Origin: Siphonodentalium dalli | Lineage: Eukaryota > Mollusca > Scaphopoda > Gadilida > Siphonodentaliidae | DNA length: 64,000 bases | NCBI GenBank assembly: GCA_032622095.1 | Contig: CP136063.1 | Span: 34,322,106-34,386,105, forward strand | Direction: 5' to 3' | Part shown: piece by piece, positions 49,805 through 62,027 of the stretch | How the letters are laid out: every line of letters begins with the position of its first letter | Position numbering within the stretch: position 1 is the stretch's first letter | The notes under the pieces: generated by a model | What the model saw: the letters and a program-made list of their open reading frames with translations, nothing else | Told to the model about the DNA's origin: nothing | The model's database searches: none | Translations under genes and position numbers: made by a program

Positions 49805-52260
49805 ACTTAGCTATCAAATTTATTGTTTTGTTATTATAACGGAAAAACCTCCGAGAGTGAACCATTAAATGCAATGGAGCTATGGGTATATCTAACATTT
49901 CGGGTTTCACAAGATGCGAGTTATCTTAGGAAATTGTAGTAAAACGAAGAGTAATATCCTATTCCCACACAATAACACAAAATGTGACATGCAATGCTTT
50001 TCTGGGGATTATTTTCTAATGTTAGTACTCTTGGGCTTCAAATAAACATGCATGCACGTTTATTATTTTCTTGGAAAATTTCCCCTCTGCACAGTGCTTA
50101 TTTGGGTCTGCACGTTTATTAATTCTGAGGCTATGAAAATTGAAATCAGCACAAACTCAAGATATCTATATGATTCTGATACCAAAATGATGAGCTTATA
50201 ACTTTATGCATGTACATATTTTAGTATATGACACACATGTGAACATTTAAATATTAGATAAAACAGCGCATGACACATGCTACGGTAGGATAGTCAATCT
50301 CATGCTTAAATATTTGCGGTTTATTTCTGAAAATCGGAGCGGGGGATACGGAATAAATCTAAAATGATTTGAACTATGTGGAATGGCAAGAGAAATATTA
50401 TGATATTGGAAAATCATCTATAAAAAAAATATATATATCGTCCCATGTGTTTATAAATGCGAGTTTATATTTTCTTCAATACAAGTGCAATGTTCGTGTT
50501 TTTGACGCATGATTCACGGCATTGGCATAATATCTATTGATTAAATGACGACTCCTGCTGGCTGGGTTGTCACACCGAAAGTTAAAACAATACGTCTATA
50601 AGCCTTAATTAAGGATCTCATTAAATTCCACAGATAAAAGAAGAATCACTGTGATTTCCACGACTTCGTGTCAATGCCAATCGCTGCCTTTGAATGTCCA
50701 TCTTTCTTTATTGAATAAATTTTTTTTTAAAAACGTTCCGTCATAACACATTCATACTTGGTGCGTGGTGAAATTATTTCAAGGGCGGGTATGTGTTGGA
50801 AGACACCTCAGTGCCCGGACACCAGGCGATGGGTGGAGTTTACAATTTGACAGCCGATGTTGGCAACTTCAAAGTACCGGTAGCGTAAGTTCATGGCGTG
50901 ATACTTTGTGTTGCACTCAGCCCTGCTGACGATTACCATGACGACCTGTCGCATTCAGAACAAGCCCACGTGACATTTTTGTGACGTGTTTATCGTTTGG
51001 GGAAGTTCCATTGATGACGTCATCGGGGGTCATACTGTCAAATTGTGTTCAACCACATGCGTATGTTTTTGTTTGCTTCTTATAAATGTCAAATTGTAAG
51101 CGTCCACATTTGTCAAATTCCCATGTTGACATTACGGCAATAAACAATCTATCTATATACGTGTAGCAGATGCATACAGACTATTCCCATCCCGCATGTC
51201 TTTATAAGAGGACGCGCATGTGTCGTCATAATCATCAGGATTATCTCACTTATAAATAACCACACATGACCTCCCCGTGTGTCTGTAAAAGTAGACGAAT
51301 CTGGTTCCAATTAAGCCGTGTTTCCATGACGTTCGCGCATGATATCGTCATGGTTATCTCATTATTAGGGATAGCACAACCTGCTCACAAGAATAGTAAT
51401 TCTTTTCTGCCGGTCTCGATATTGGCACCATATATTTCTGTTTTAATAATGTCAATGAAACCGCACAAAATAAATCAAATTGCATTGGAGATTGATAAAG
51501 TTGGGAATATCGGTAAGAATTGTTGTTTCCCCACCCGCACTATTATTTGGGTCACTCAGATCATTCTTACCTACCTGTACCCTGCATCGCAACTAAAACT
51601 GATATATGCATTCTCATGTAGGTTTATCATCGACCTATGTATATATGCATGCATGGGTCAACACGCACGATGTTTCAAATATAAAATAAAAATAAATCCT
51701 ATATAGTTCAACGACAATAAACAGAGTCGAGGGTAAAAACTGAATTAGGTCGGATATATCGGATTTTCGAAGGAAGACGTTACAGTCTTTCAATATCAAT
51801 TGGTAATACGGGAGACGAGAAAAAAAATTCCTCTCAAGAGATAGTTTTTGATGACTCAGACACATAAAGAAATCACTATTGGCAAAAACATATTATACAC
51901 ATGGACAAATCACTATTGGCAAAAAAACTTCATCGTCAATAATAAGTAAATAAAATAACCACAATAAATGAAGATTTCTTCAGTGTCCTTTTTTCCGCGC
52001 AAATTGTCCTTTAAAATCACCGCGGTATCGCGAACCGTGACCGCATGAATCGTGGTGTCACCGCGGCATGCGCGGAGTTGAAGCGTTAATAAGCGGTATT
52101 CAGAACCGCAGTATTGGGGACGGGGTGACACCGCGTTATAGATGGTCAATTACTTTAAGTATAGCGGTATGTTGATTCCTATACTTGACCTACATGTACT
52201 ATAAAAATAATATGTTTAACCACAGTTGATGTTTTGCTCGGAGTTCCCCCTACACTATTA
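49805..52260. other. No gene recognised
   Basis: AT-rich anonymous DNA. Small features are ATTATTTGGGTC(T/A) near 51542 and 52258, a CACTATTGGCAAAAA duplication near 51868 and 51909, and a GC-rich ACCGCGG/CCGCGG patch at 51990-52140. An open frame at 51266-51706 shows no recognised domain. Confidence 0.35.
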
Positions 52261-53192
52261 TTTGGGTCTGCACTATTATTAGCTCAACTTTACTTTGTAA
52301 GTCATGGATGTTAATATTGACATGTAGATGGGAACGAGTAATTTTGGGGTCATTCGGCCCAAAAACATGGTCGCCAGCAGCCATCTTGGAGTTAACTCTT
52401 TGTATGACTAAATCCTTTAGCACGGGCTACAGTTCGTACTTTTAATCTGTCATCATAAAATTTGTCAAGAATGTTAATAATGACATGTAGATTGGAACGA
52501 GTCATTTTGGGGTCATTCGGCCAAAAAACAAGGCCGCCAACAGCCATCTTGGATTTTACTCTTTGTATGACTAAATCCTTTAGCACGGGCTACGGTCGCA
52601 CCCTTAGTCGGATCATCATAACATTCGTCTTGCAAATTAACAATGACATGTAGATGGGAACGAGTAATTTTGGGGTCATTCGGCCAAAAAACATGGTCGC
52701 CAACATCAATCTTGGATTTTACTCATTGTATGACTAAATCCTTTAGCACGGGCTACAGGTCCTACTTTTAGTCTGATCATCATAAAATTTGTCAAGTATG
52801 TTAGGCCAAATAAAAAAATATGTTAGGTTCTCAGTGACCGCCGCGTTCCAAAAATATGTGCGCATTGAAGCTTTTTATTGTCATTCCAAAATAAATATCT
52901 ATAAACATGTATCCCGCATTCGAAATGACATATATTGCAAATATTGTGAAACACGCAACAGTCTTGTTCAAGTTGTTGTAAGAAAACGTCAATCGAACGT
53001 TGTACTCTGTTATCTAATGTTTGCGGAATGTAATGTCCGGCTTCCATTTCCGCAAACACCGGAAGCCAGAAATTCTATTCCGTTTACCCGCGAAAACTGC
53101 CAATAGAGTACACCCTACTCCGAATTGCAAATGGATTGTGCTGTGATTTCTCATCTCTATTTTTAGAACAATAAAAATGGCGACGTTGGTAA

Positions 53193-53555
53193 ACGCGTGC
53201 CGCAAATAAAACACTGTTTACACGTGTTCCATGGACGATCACGTTGGATGGGCCAACTGCGACAGTTGGTGACATGTGTCGCCAACTCGTTGATACCCAC
53301 GATATACCAATGGAATTTAACCCTTTCGTCGAATCGACAGAAAGAAATGTAGCCATAACAATGAATGTTGGGAAATCTAAAACAGCTGAATTTGATAATA
53401 TTTCTCGTGAAGTGAACGTTAAAACCGTTGCCGAACTGTTTGGTCGCTTGTTAGCTCAACTTTACTTTGTAAAGTTTGAGCTATTGCCATGGCTTGGTAT
53501 TCGTCGTCCGTGTGTGTGTGCGTGCATGCGTGAGGGTGTGTGTGCGCGTGTGTGA
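53193..53555 (+). CDS. Captured coding-like segment, copy 1
   Basis: An open frame with no stop from 53193 to 53555. It contains TVGDMCRQLVDTHDIPMEF, NPFVESTERNVAI, EVNVKTVAELFGRLLA and YFVKFELLPWLGIRR. The first in-frame ATG is the DMC methionine (about 53274); the more upstream ATGGCG at 53177 is in another frame and stops after ten codons. The composition is protein-like (THDIP, ELFGR, LLPWLG) but I do not recognise the family. The last third is encoded by the head sequence of the surrounding repeat (AGCTCAACTTTACTTTGTAA). Upstream (53030-53075) lie CCGGAAG ETS-like sites, so this may be a gene 5' end caught up in the repeat. The copy at 54824-55190 differs at about nine positions, about six of them replacing residues, so no coding constraint is shown. 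Confidence 0.35.
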   Translation, partial: TRAANKTLFTRVPWTITLDGPTATVGDMCRQLVDTHDIPMEFNPFVESTERNVAITMNVGKSKTAEFDNISREVNVKTVAELFGRLLAQLYFVKFELLPWLGIRRPCVCACMREGVCARV

Positions 53556-54823
53556 TTCGTCAACAATTTCATTTAGCACGGGCTACAGGTCGTACCTTTG
53601 GTCGGATCATTATGAAATTTGTCACAGCTGTTGACATTGACATGTAGATGGGAAAGAGTCATTTTGGGGTCATTTTACCAAAAATCATGGCCGCAAGTGG
53701 CCATCTTGTATTTTAAAATTCAATCCATTAGCACGGGCTACAGCCCATACTGTTTGTCTGATCATCATGAAATTTTTCAAGAATATTAATATTGAAATGT
53801 AGATGGGAACGAGTCATTTTGGGGTTATTCGGCTAAAACAAACATGGCCGCCAGCAGCCATCTTGGATTTACTCTTTGCATGACTAAATCCTTTGGCACG
53901 GGCTACAGGCCGTACCTTTGGTCGGATCATTATGAAATTTGTCATAGCTGTTGACAATGACATCTATATGGGAACGAGTCATTTTAGGGAATTATGCCAC
54001 TAAACATGACCGCCAGCAGCCATCTTGGATTTTACTCTTTGCATGACTAAATCCTTTAGCACGGGCTACAGGTCGTACCTTTGCTCGGATCATTATGAAA
54101 TTTGTCATAGCTGTTGACATTGACATGTATATGGGAACGATTCATTTTGGGGTAATTCGGCAAAAACACATGGCCGCCAGTGGCCATCTTGGATTTAAAA
54201 ATTCAATCCATTAGCACGGGCTACATGTTGTACTGTTTGTCTGATCATCATGAAATTTGTCATGGATGTTAATATTGACATGTAGATGGGAACGAGTAAT
54301 TTTGGGGTCATTCGGCCAAAAAACATGGTCGCCAACAGCCAACTTGGATTTTAATCTTTGTATGACTAAATCCTTTAGCACGGGCTTACAGGTCCTACCT
54401 TTAGTCTGATCATCATAACATTTGTCAAGTATGTTAAGCTAAATAACAAAATATGTTCGGTTCTCAGTGACCGCCGCATCCCAAAAATATGTGCGCATTG
54501 AAGCTGTATATTGTCATTCCAAAATAAATATATATAAACATGTATCCCGCATTCGAAATGACATATATTGAAAATATTGTGAAATGCGCAACAGTCTTGT
54601 TCAAGTTGTAAGAAAACGTCAATCGAACGTTGTACTCTGCTAATCTAATGTTTGCGGAATGTAATGTCCGGCTTCTATTTCCGCAAACACCGGAAGCCGG
54701 AAATTCTATTCCGTTTACCCGCGAAAACTGCCAATAGAGTACACCCTACTCCGAATTGCAAATGGAGTGTGCTGTGATTTGTCATCTCTATTTTTAGAAC
54801 AATAAAAATGGCGACGTTGGTAA

Positions 54824-55192
54824 ACGCGTGCCGCAAATAAAACACTGTTTACACGTGTACCATGGACGATCACGTTGGATGGGCCAACTGCGACAGTTGG
54901 TGACATGTGTCGCCAACTCGTTGATACCCACGATATACCAATGGTATTTAACCCTTTCGTCGAATCGACAGAAAGAAATGTAGCCATAACAATGAATGTT
55001 GGGAAATCTAAAACAGCTGAATTTGATAATATTTCACGTGAAGTGAACGTTCAAACCGTTGCCGAACTGTTTGGTCGCTTTTTAGCTCTACGTTACTTTG
55101 TAAAGTTTGAGCTATTGCCTTGGCTTGGTATCCGTCGTTCGTGTGTGCGTGCGTGTATGCGTGAGGGAGGGTGTGTGTGTGTGTGCGTGTGT
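54824..55192 (+). CDS. Captured coding-like segment, copy 2
   Basis: Second copy of the frame at 53193-53555, offset by 1631 bp. It keeps the frame with changes such as E to V after IPM and K to Q in EVNVKT. LLAQLYFV has become FLALRYFV. After GIRR the frame runs into a GTGTGTG tract, so the natural C-terminus is not defined here. Identity of the coding and surrounding non-coding DNA is about equal by eye (high nineties percent), indicating a recent duplication of the whole block. Confidence 0.3.
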
Positions 55193-56799
55193 GATTCGTC
55201 AACAATTTCCTTTAGCACGGGCTACAGGTCGTACCTTTGGTCGGATCATTATGAAATTTGTCACAGGTGTTGACATTGACATGTAGATGGGAAAGGGTCA
55301 TTTTGGGGTCATTCGACCAAAAATCATGGCCGCAAGTGGCCATCTTGTATTTTAAAATTCAATCCATTAGCACGGGCTACAGCCCATACTGTTTGTCTGA
55401 TCATCATGAAATTTTTCAAGAATGTTAATATTGAAATGTAGATGGGAATGAGTCATTTTGGGGTTATTCGAATAAAAAAAACATGGCCGCCAGCAGCCAT
55501 CTTGGATTTTACTCTTTGCATGACTAAATCCTTTCGCACGGGCTACAGGCCTTTGGTCGGATCATTATGAAATTTGTCATAGCTGTTGACATTGACATGT
55601 AGATGTGAACGATTCATTTTGGGGTCATTCGATTTCAAAATTCAATCCATTAGCACAGGCTACAGCCCATACTGTTTGTCTGATCATCATGACATTTTTC
55701 TTGGATGTTAATTTTGAGATGTAGATGGGAACGAGTCATTTTGGGGGCATTCGGTTAAAAAAGATGGCCGCCAGCAGCCATCATGGATTTTACTCTTTGC
55801 ATGACTAAATCGTTTCGCACGGGCTACAGGTCGTACCTTTGGTCGGATCATTATGAAATTTGTCATAGCTGTTGACAATGACATCTAGATGGGAACAAGT
55901 CATTTTGTGGCATTCGGCCAATAAACATGACCGCCAGCAGCCATCATGGATTTTACTCTTTGCATGACTAAATCCTTTAGCACGGGCTACAGGTCGTACC
56001 TTTGCTCGGATCATTATGAAATTTGTCATAGCTGTTGACATTGACATGTAGATGTGAACGATTCATTTTGGGTTCATTCGATTTCAAAATTCAATCCATT
56101 AGCACAGGCTACAGCCCATACTGTTTGTCTGATCATCATGACATTTTTCTCGGATGTTAATTTTGAGATGTAGATGGGAACGAGTCATTTTGGGGGCATT
56201 CGGTTAAAACACATGGCCGCCAGCAGCCATCTTGGATTTTACTCTTTGCATGACTAAATCCTTTGGCACGGTCTACAGGTTATACCTTTAGTTGGATCAT
56301 CATGAAATTTTTCACGGATGTTGACAATGACATAGTACGAGTCATTTTGGGGTCATTCGGCAACAAAACATGGCCGCTAGTGGCCATCTTGGATCATTAT
56401 GAAATTTGTCATGGATGTTAATATTGACATGTAGATGGGAACGAGTAATTTTGGGGTCATTCGGCCCAAAAACATGGCCCCAGCAGCCATTTTGGATTTT
56501 ACTCTTTACATGACTAAATCCTTTGACAAAGGCCACAGGTCATATCTTTTGTCGGATCATTATGCAATTTGTGATGGATTTTAACAATGACATGTAAATG
56601 GGGACGAGTCTTTTTGGGGGTCATTCGGCAAAACAACATGGCTGCCAGTGGCTATCTTGGATTCTACTCTTTGTATAACTAGGCCTTTTAACTTTCCACA
56701 TTCCTGATCACTCCATTGACTGCAACACATGAAATTATTCCCTTTCCAAGTTGAGCTACAGTGTCATTGACACTTTCATTTGAAAGAATGTTTAACACA

Positions 56800-57905
56800 A
56801 CCGCTTTGTTCGTTGCTGCCAGCGAAAATATATTTCTCACAATTCTTGCTCGGGGAATTATTCGGATTAATTTGCAAATGAAATAGCATAACCTGCCAAA
56901 ATTCCTGTACTTCATAATTATGTTTTAATTTCATCTAAGTACTTCCCAACATCATTGTATAGCTTATTTTTCTGAAATGCCATGCGTTATGGCGTAATGA
57001 TCTATGCTGGTGAAAGATCTCGCTACCAAACATGTTTGCGTTTATAAAAAAAATTGGTTTAAATTTATGCATCTGCAACAAAATTTATATCCCAATACAT
57101 GGACTTGTTTACAAAAATTACGGAAAATCCTTTATAGGCCCACATAGCCTGGGAATTTCCTCATTTTCACATGGGCAGTCATGTGTTGAATGTGTGACCC
57201 GATTACAGAATCCACACTGGCCGGGAAATTCTTTTGGCCAATTTTTGGCCATTTATGAATTTCTTTGGCCATTTCTCAGAATGTTTGGACAAATTAAATA
57301 ACCAAACTATGGGATCGTCGGGAAAACAGAATCTGAAACAAAAAACGTAAAGAAACACGCACATAATTGAAAAATTGCGAGTTGGACAATGTAAATGTTC
57401 ACTGATGGGAACAGCAAAAACTGAAATCGGTCTAGTCGGCAACCACAACCGCATTTTGCATCCACCAACATGCTGGCTGTTTGTATTATATTTGTGAAAT
57501 ATGCTATATTTATTGTTCTGGACACCATCAACTGACAGTTTTAGGACATATGTGAATATAAATTTACTGCTATTTTAATGGATTGTCTCGATCCCAAGTG
57601 GTAATCACATAATTATTTTGAGTGTTTGGAATATAAGCTAATTGTATAGAGGGGGCCCAGCTAAATTCCAGTGGAATGATAGGGATTATGATGGAGATGA
57701 TGTTTAACTAGGCAAGCTCCAAGCTGGTTGGGCCCAATGAGTTTTATCAGAGATCTGCAAACGGTTTGCCTTTTGTTTGCCATAAAAATTTTGGTTTCCT
57801 AATAGTATCTTTCTCGGATGCAATTTGACACAAATTAATGGGTGTATCATGCTATATGACTGTGCTCCTATTTATCATCACTTTATATAAATATCTCCAT
57901 TTCAG
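56800..57905. other. Probable upstream intron or intergenic DNA
   Basis: No exon with convincing splice sites was found. The last bases (57880-57905) are the pyrimidine-rich acceptor, CTCCATTTCAG, of the receptor exon below. Earlier exons of that gene would be expected upstream. Confidence 0.4.
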
Positions 57906-58035
57906 AAAACCATGTGTGAACCAAATCACTATTACGACCCTCAAACTAGGAATTGTGACCCATGCGATGATACTAGTATATGCTCAGGTCGAGTGGAACA
58001 GCGAACAGTTGAAAGGTGTCACGAAAATTGCCCAG
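57906..58035 (+). CDS. TNF-receptor-like gene, cysteine-rich ectodomain exon
   Basis: A 130-bp exon preceded by the acceptor ATCTCCATTTCAG and followed by the donor CCCAG|GTATTTT. It starts in phase 0 and ends in phase 1. The product begins KTMCEPNHYYDPQTRNCDPC and ends CHENCP. Its six cysteines are spaced C-x12-C-x2-C-x5-C-x11-C-x3-C, with the YYD motif typical of TNFR cysteine-rich domains, especially the short ectodomains of invertebrate TNFRSF members. The leftover G joins the AT of the exon at 60589 to make a GAT codon, so the two exons splice in frame. The signal peptide and any further ectodomain must lie upstream, outside what I can identify. Another small cysteine-rich receptor family is possible. 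Confidence 0.65.
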
Positions 58036-58717
58036 GTATTTTAAAGTTGATCTCGATCAGTCAACTTGAGAAATTATTCTGCTTGAGCTCAGGAACTATG
58101 GCAGGCCTTTTTCACATTTTACTATTCCTTATTTGAGCTGAAGTGCAATTATGAGGGTTATCATTTTGCGAAATCATTTACGCTGAAGCATAAATAAAAA
58201 TTAAAATTCAGTGATTTCCCCCTATACTCAAATTGACTCAGGCCATGAAGACAATACTCAAACACAAATTTCAGCTGATTTTGTGGAAACAAATAAGCTA
58301 CAACGCTAGCTACATAAATATACTAACAGGGCCTGTATGTGTTGCACTAAATCCTGTTCGGTGATTGGAAAATTGCAATTTTTGGGTCATGTGTTTTATC
58401 TATATTATAGTATTAAAAGAGTAGGATCTGTCTGTCTGTGCACATTTTCCTCCCAGACTGCTGGTATGATTTCAACCAAAGGTGGTGTGGTGACTCCGGG
58501 TACCCTGACGGAGGCGTTACTTTTTCAAAATATTAATTTAAAAACATTTAATTAAATAAAAAAAATTGAAATTGAAATAAGCTCACTATCAGGCTATTTC
58601 AGAATCAAATAAGTTGCAACAGATACATACGCTCTTTATATATGTGTTTTCACTGTGGCCCATGCCATCCAACGGAATAACAGGTATAAGTCCACTATGG
58701 GCTTATTCCAGAATCAA

Positions 58718-59356
58718 TTAAAGGGGTAATGTACGCCAATTTCAATAAATTCCCGGTAACGATTGCGATCTAATATCAATATTATATTTTAAAATAACGT
58801 ATTTGAGTCAACGATGTCTACTGAAAACGTTCCGGTTAACAGGCTATCATAAAAGTAAAATTGAATTATTTAATATAAATGAATTTATGGCTGGAGTCAT
58901 AACATGGCGAATTATGCCATTACGAGTTACCGTTCTTGAAATCTCACATGTCGGGTGTCTTTTATCGACGGCCGTTTACGACGAATATTATAGAGTTGCG
59001 AACAAAACATGTTACATGCAAAAGGAAGTCCCGCTATAACCAATTTGGAAAAAAGAGAAGAAACAAGATTCACAAAGCTTCAAGTATTTTTATAGGGGTT
59101 GAGATTGTTCGATGGAAGAGATTGCAGACATAAATTGAACTTCCGGTTCGTCCTGCAACCTGCGTCATCTCCGATGAAGGTCAAAAACATGGCGCGTAGT
59201 TTGAAATCGTAATATTTTTATTTCCAAGATCAATATTTTCGTCGCTAAATTAGGTTTATACGAAACTCATATAACACGAACACAATCTAAATTGAAAGTT
59301 ATTTCAATGGGAGTAAATAAAAAAATTGCCTATCTCTGTGTACAGTACCCCTTTAA
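58718..59356. mobile_element. TTAA-flanked MITE, AGGGGTAATGTAC family
   Basis: TTAA lies at 58718-58721 and 59353-59356. The ends are AGGGGTAATGTACGCCAATT on the left and AGGGGTACTGTACACAGAGA as complement on the right. The body is 631 bp with no transposase. It sits inside the receptor intron. No empty site was seen in this window. Confidence 0.85.
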
Positions 59357-59744
59357 GTCCAATATGAACCAATGCCTATATTTTGGTCCAATACGAACCT
59401 ATTTGCGTGAGGATATATTGAAGAAGCCTAATAAACATCTAAGAGTAGGATCTGTCTGCCCTTTGTGCAGGGGCCTCAGGATCCTCTGATGCTGAGTAAA
59501 GGCTCCCAAATGGAGCCTGTTTCACCAATCTGACAATAAAACACTCCATAACATGCACCGACATCACATACATTGCTTACAATAGACTAATCAATCAATG
59601 AGCCATAGGTAGAACATTGGGCTAACTGACAGTGTGGCAAGGTATAATATCCAAACTGCATACATATTTCAGAAAAACAACTTGAGTTTATAGAAATTAA
59701 TAACGGAAAACCTAAACATTGTCATAAATATAAGGAAAAAAAGT

Positions 59745-59832
59745 ATAACATTTACACAATGTGTGGGATTGATGATTTATTGCATGGGCTTTATCGAGTG
59801 CGGTAAATCATCAATCCCTCAAGTGGTGTAAA
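59745..59832. mobile_element. Short hairpin element
   Basis: TTTACACAATGTGTGGGATT and GATGATTTATTGCA pair with GCGGTAAATCATCAATCCC and GTGGTGTAAA. The stem is about 33 bp with a loop of about 20 bp. It is most likely a tiny MITE; a structured RNA is an alternative. Confidence 0.7.
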
Positions 59833-60588
59833 TTTGGTAATCAGCTACCATGGATAGTTCATTGTACTGTTACCTGGCGAAGGGATATGAAACATGAGGG
59901 AATCGTGAAAGTTTATTAAAAACCTATTGAAATTTATGATAACAACTTTTGTCACATAATATCACAGATTTATGAAAGCATATAACTACCATTGAAACTT
60001 GAAACTATATTTTCCCATGGTGTTACTGTAACACGGCAATTTGAAAGTCAACATTTAATTGCTATAAATAGACAGAGCAATCTCACTGTGTGGAGGTCAA
60101 GATCATTGTTGTCCCTACTGTAGGTATATCACTTTGCCATTCAAAACACATGGGAAACGTTTATACCTACAACGTGCCTTTATACCTACAGTGGCGATTA
60201 ACAAACTTTTTTTCACAATGATCGTTAATACTATACTGGAGTACGTGATCATGGTATAAATCAATATACAGAATTTAATTCAAAATCAAATTTTTATCTG
60301 TACACATTCCATTGAAAAAATGTTGAAAACCAGCTGTGACATAAAATCTTCACATGTATACACACCAATGACTGTCAGTTATTTGTTATTGAACAATTTA
60401 CGATAATAATCATTGCTGTCGCTCTAAAACATCAAAACTATATGAAATAAATGGATATAAAATACAATATAACATAAGATAGTGTATTTCAGTTTGCACT
60501 TCTGATTCCAAACGTGTTATTTTATACACGATTAAAAACACACAGGTTAACATGGCTAACTTTTACGAAACTCTATCCTTTGTTTCAG

Positions 60589-60783
60589 ATTGGGTTGATC
60601 CAGTGTCTCCTAGCTACGCGTCAGAAACAGACATGACAACAATAGTCATCGTCATCATTGCTGCAATAATATTTTTTGCTTTTGTGTTTGCAATATACAT
60701 AAAAAGAAGTCAATCATGGAGACAAAAAGACAAAATATTCCGGAGGAGAAATTGCAACATAAGACAAGCGGATGATCGGAATG
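60589..60783 (+). CDS. TNF-receptor-like gene, transmembrane exon
   Basis: A 195-bp exon preceded by CTTTGTTTCAG and followed by AATG|GTATGC. It is phase 1 at both ends. It encodes a short juxtamembrane stretch (WVDPVSPSYASETD), one hydrophobic segment of about 22 residues (TTIVIVIIAAIIFFAFVF plus AIYI), then a strongly basic stop-transfer region with KRSQSWRQKDK and FRRR. This is the layout of a type I membrane protein. If the donor is not used, the frame ends after eight more residues at 60806, giving a receptor with a very short tail. Otherwise the cytoplasmic part, perhaps with a death domain, lies beyond the window. Confidence 0.65.
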
Positions 60784-61118
60784 GTATGCATGTCAAAACA
60801 TTTTAAATACACTAGTTTTGCAACAGTTAGCTTTATATCAAATATTTTCACTTATGATAGCGACAACATGATTGACGCCCAACTATCACATAACATAAGT
60901 GCATATCATTTCAGTTGATGTAATTAAAGTGATGTGTAACACTCTACTGGGGTGATCGAATGACAGGGAATACAGAATAAAGAAGCATATTTTCATAAAT
61001 TTTATATCCAAAAAATTAGCAACATCACGCACAAACTGCAAGATAGAGTTCAGTCCCCTCTCTACACTGGTCTGAACACTGCCATGACTTATACAGAATA
61101 TGGAAACCTTACATTTTC
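60784..61118. other. Intron or 3' sequence of the receptor gene
   Basis: Near 60920 a GATGTAATTAAAGTGATGTG stretch followed by GGGGTGATCGAAT resembles the repeat near 3988-4030 and 36695-36730. No exon was seen. Confidence 0.4.
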
Positions 61119-61745
61119 AGCTCAACTTTACTTTGTAAAGTTTGAGCTATTGCCATGGCTTTGTCGTCCGTCTTCCGTGTGTCCGTGATTCGTCAACAAT
61201 TTCCTTTAGCAAGGGCTACAGATCGTACCTTTGGTCGGATCATTATGAAATTTGTCATGGCTGTTGACATTGACATGTAGATGGGAACGAGTCATTTTGG
61301 GGTAATTCGGCAAAAAACATGGCCACCAGTGGCCATCTTGGATTTCAAAATTCAATCCCTTAGCACGGGCTACAGGTAGTACTGTTTGTCTGATCATCAT
61401 GAAATTTGTCAGGGATGTTAATATTGACATGTAGATGGGAATGAGTAATTTTGGGGTCGTTCGGCCAAAACATATGGCTGCCAGCAGCTATCTTGGATTT
61501 AACGTTTTCCATGACTAAATCCTTTGGCATGGGCTACAAGTGGTATCTTTTGTCGGATCATCATTAAATTTGTGATGGATGTTAACAATGACATGTGAAT
61601 GGGAATGAGTCTTTTTGGGGTCATTCGGCAAAAAAACATGGCTGGCAGTGGCCATCTTGAATTACGCTTTGCATAACTATATGTAGGCCTTTCAACTTTC
61701 CACATTCATAATCAAGTTGAGCTACAGTGTCATTGACACTTTCAT
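61119..61745. repeat. GGGCTACAGGTCGTAC element with both ends
   Basis: It starts with the palindromic head AGCTCAACTTTACTTTGTAA/AGTTTGAGCT and CCATGGCTTTGTCGTCCGTC. It carries three units of the array at 52-57 kb and ends in GTTGAGCTACAGTGTCATTG ACACTTTCATTT. It defines the natural limits of this family better than the tangled array does. Confidence 0.85.
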
Positions 61746-62027
61746 TTAGGTTTTTTGGGGATGTCCAGTACATGTTCTCCGTTTTCTGAGTATTCTGATG
61801 CGTTTGATGTTAGATCTTTTAATATGTATGTGTTATTATTTTTATTTTTAAGTATTGAATAGGGGATGTTCAGTACTTTTTTTCTGATGACAGATGTTCT
61901 ATAATAAAACATGTATTATAAAATAGTAATTTGTCTTGTTCTATCCTTCACATCCCTGCCACAGAGATGTATCAAACTGTTAAATACCATGCCCTTCCTG
62001 TATTTTAACAAACATTTTTAGGAAATA

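Larger units (their letters stand above)
52275..56795. repeat. Array of the GGGCTACAGGTCGTAC element (about 18 units)
   Basis: A unit of about 160-190 bp contains CCTTTAGCACGGGCTACAGG, GGATCATNATGAAATTTGTC, GACATGTAGATGGGAACGAG, TCATTTTGGGGTCATTCGG, and GCCGCCAGCAGCCATCTTGG. The GGGCTAC motif or a variant occurs near 52423, 52583, 52752, 53578, 53733, 53898, 54065, 54216, 54382, 55215, 55373, 55536, 55650, 55818, 55985, 56108, 56270 and 56533. Near 56755-56790 it ends in GTTGAGCTACAGTGTCATTG, the same end as the element at 61119-61745. Larger duplications are superimposed: 52640-53900 is repeated at 54268-55535, and about 55536-55815 at 55960-56260. Confidence 0.95.
58036..60588 (+). other. 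Intron of the TNF-receptor-like gene
   Basis: Bounded by GTATTTT and TTTGTTTCAG. It contains a TTAA-flanked MITE (58718-59356), a hairpin (59745-59832) and a small inverted repeat around CTGTAGGTATA/TATACCTACAG (60117-60196). No additional exon was recognised within it, though a short one could be hidden. Confidence 0.55.

Noticed and set aside
53084-53356. 90-residue minus-strand frame repeated at 54715-54987
   Set aside because: It overlaps the more protein-like plus-strand frame and is a shadow in a recently duplicated block.
56688-56915. Minus-strand frame next to the array end
   Set aside because: Part of it is the terminal sequence of the dispersed element (AGCTACAGTGTCATTGACAC), which recurs at 61720. 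No splice signals or known motifs.
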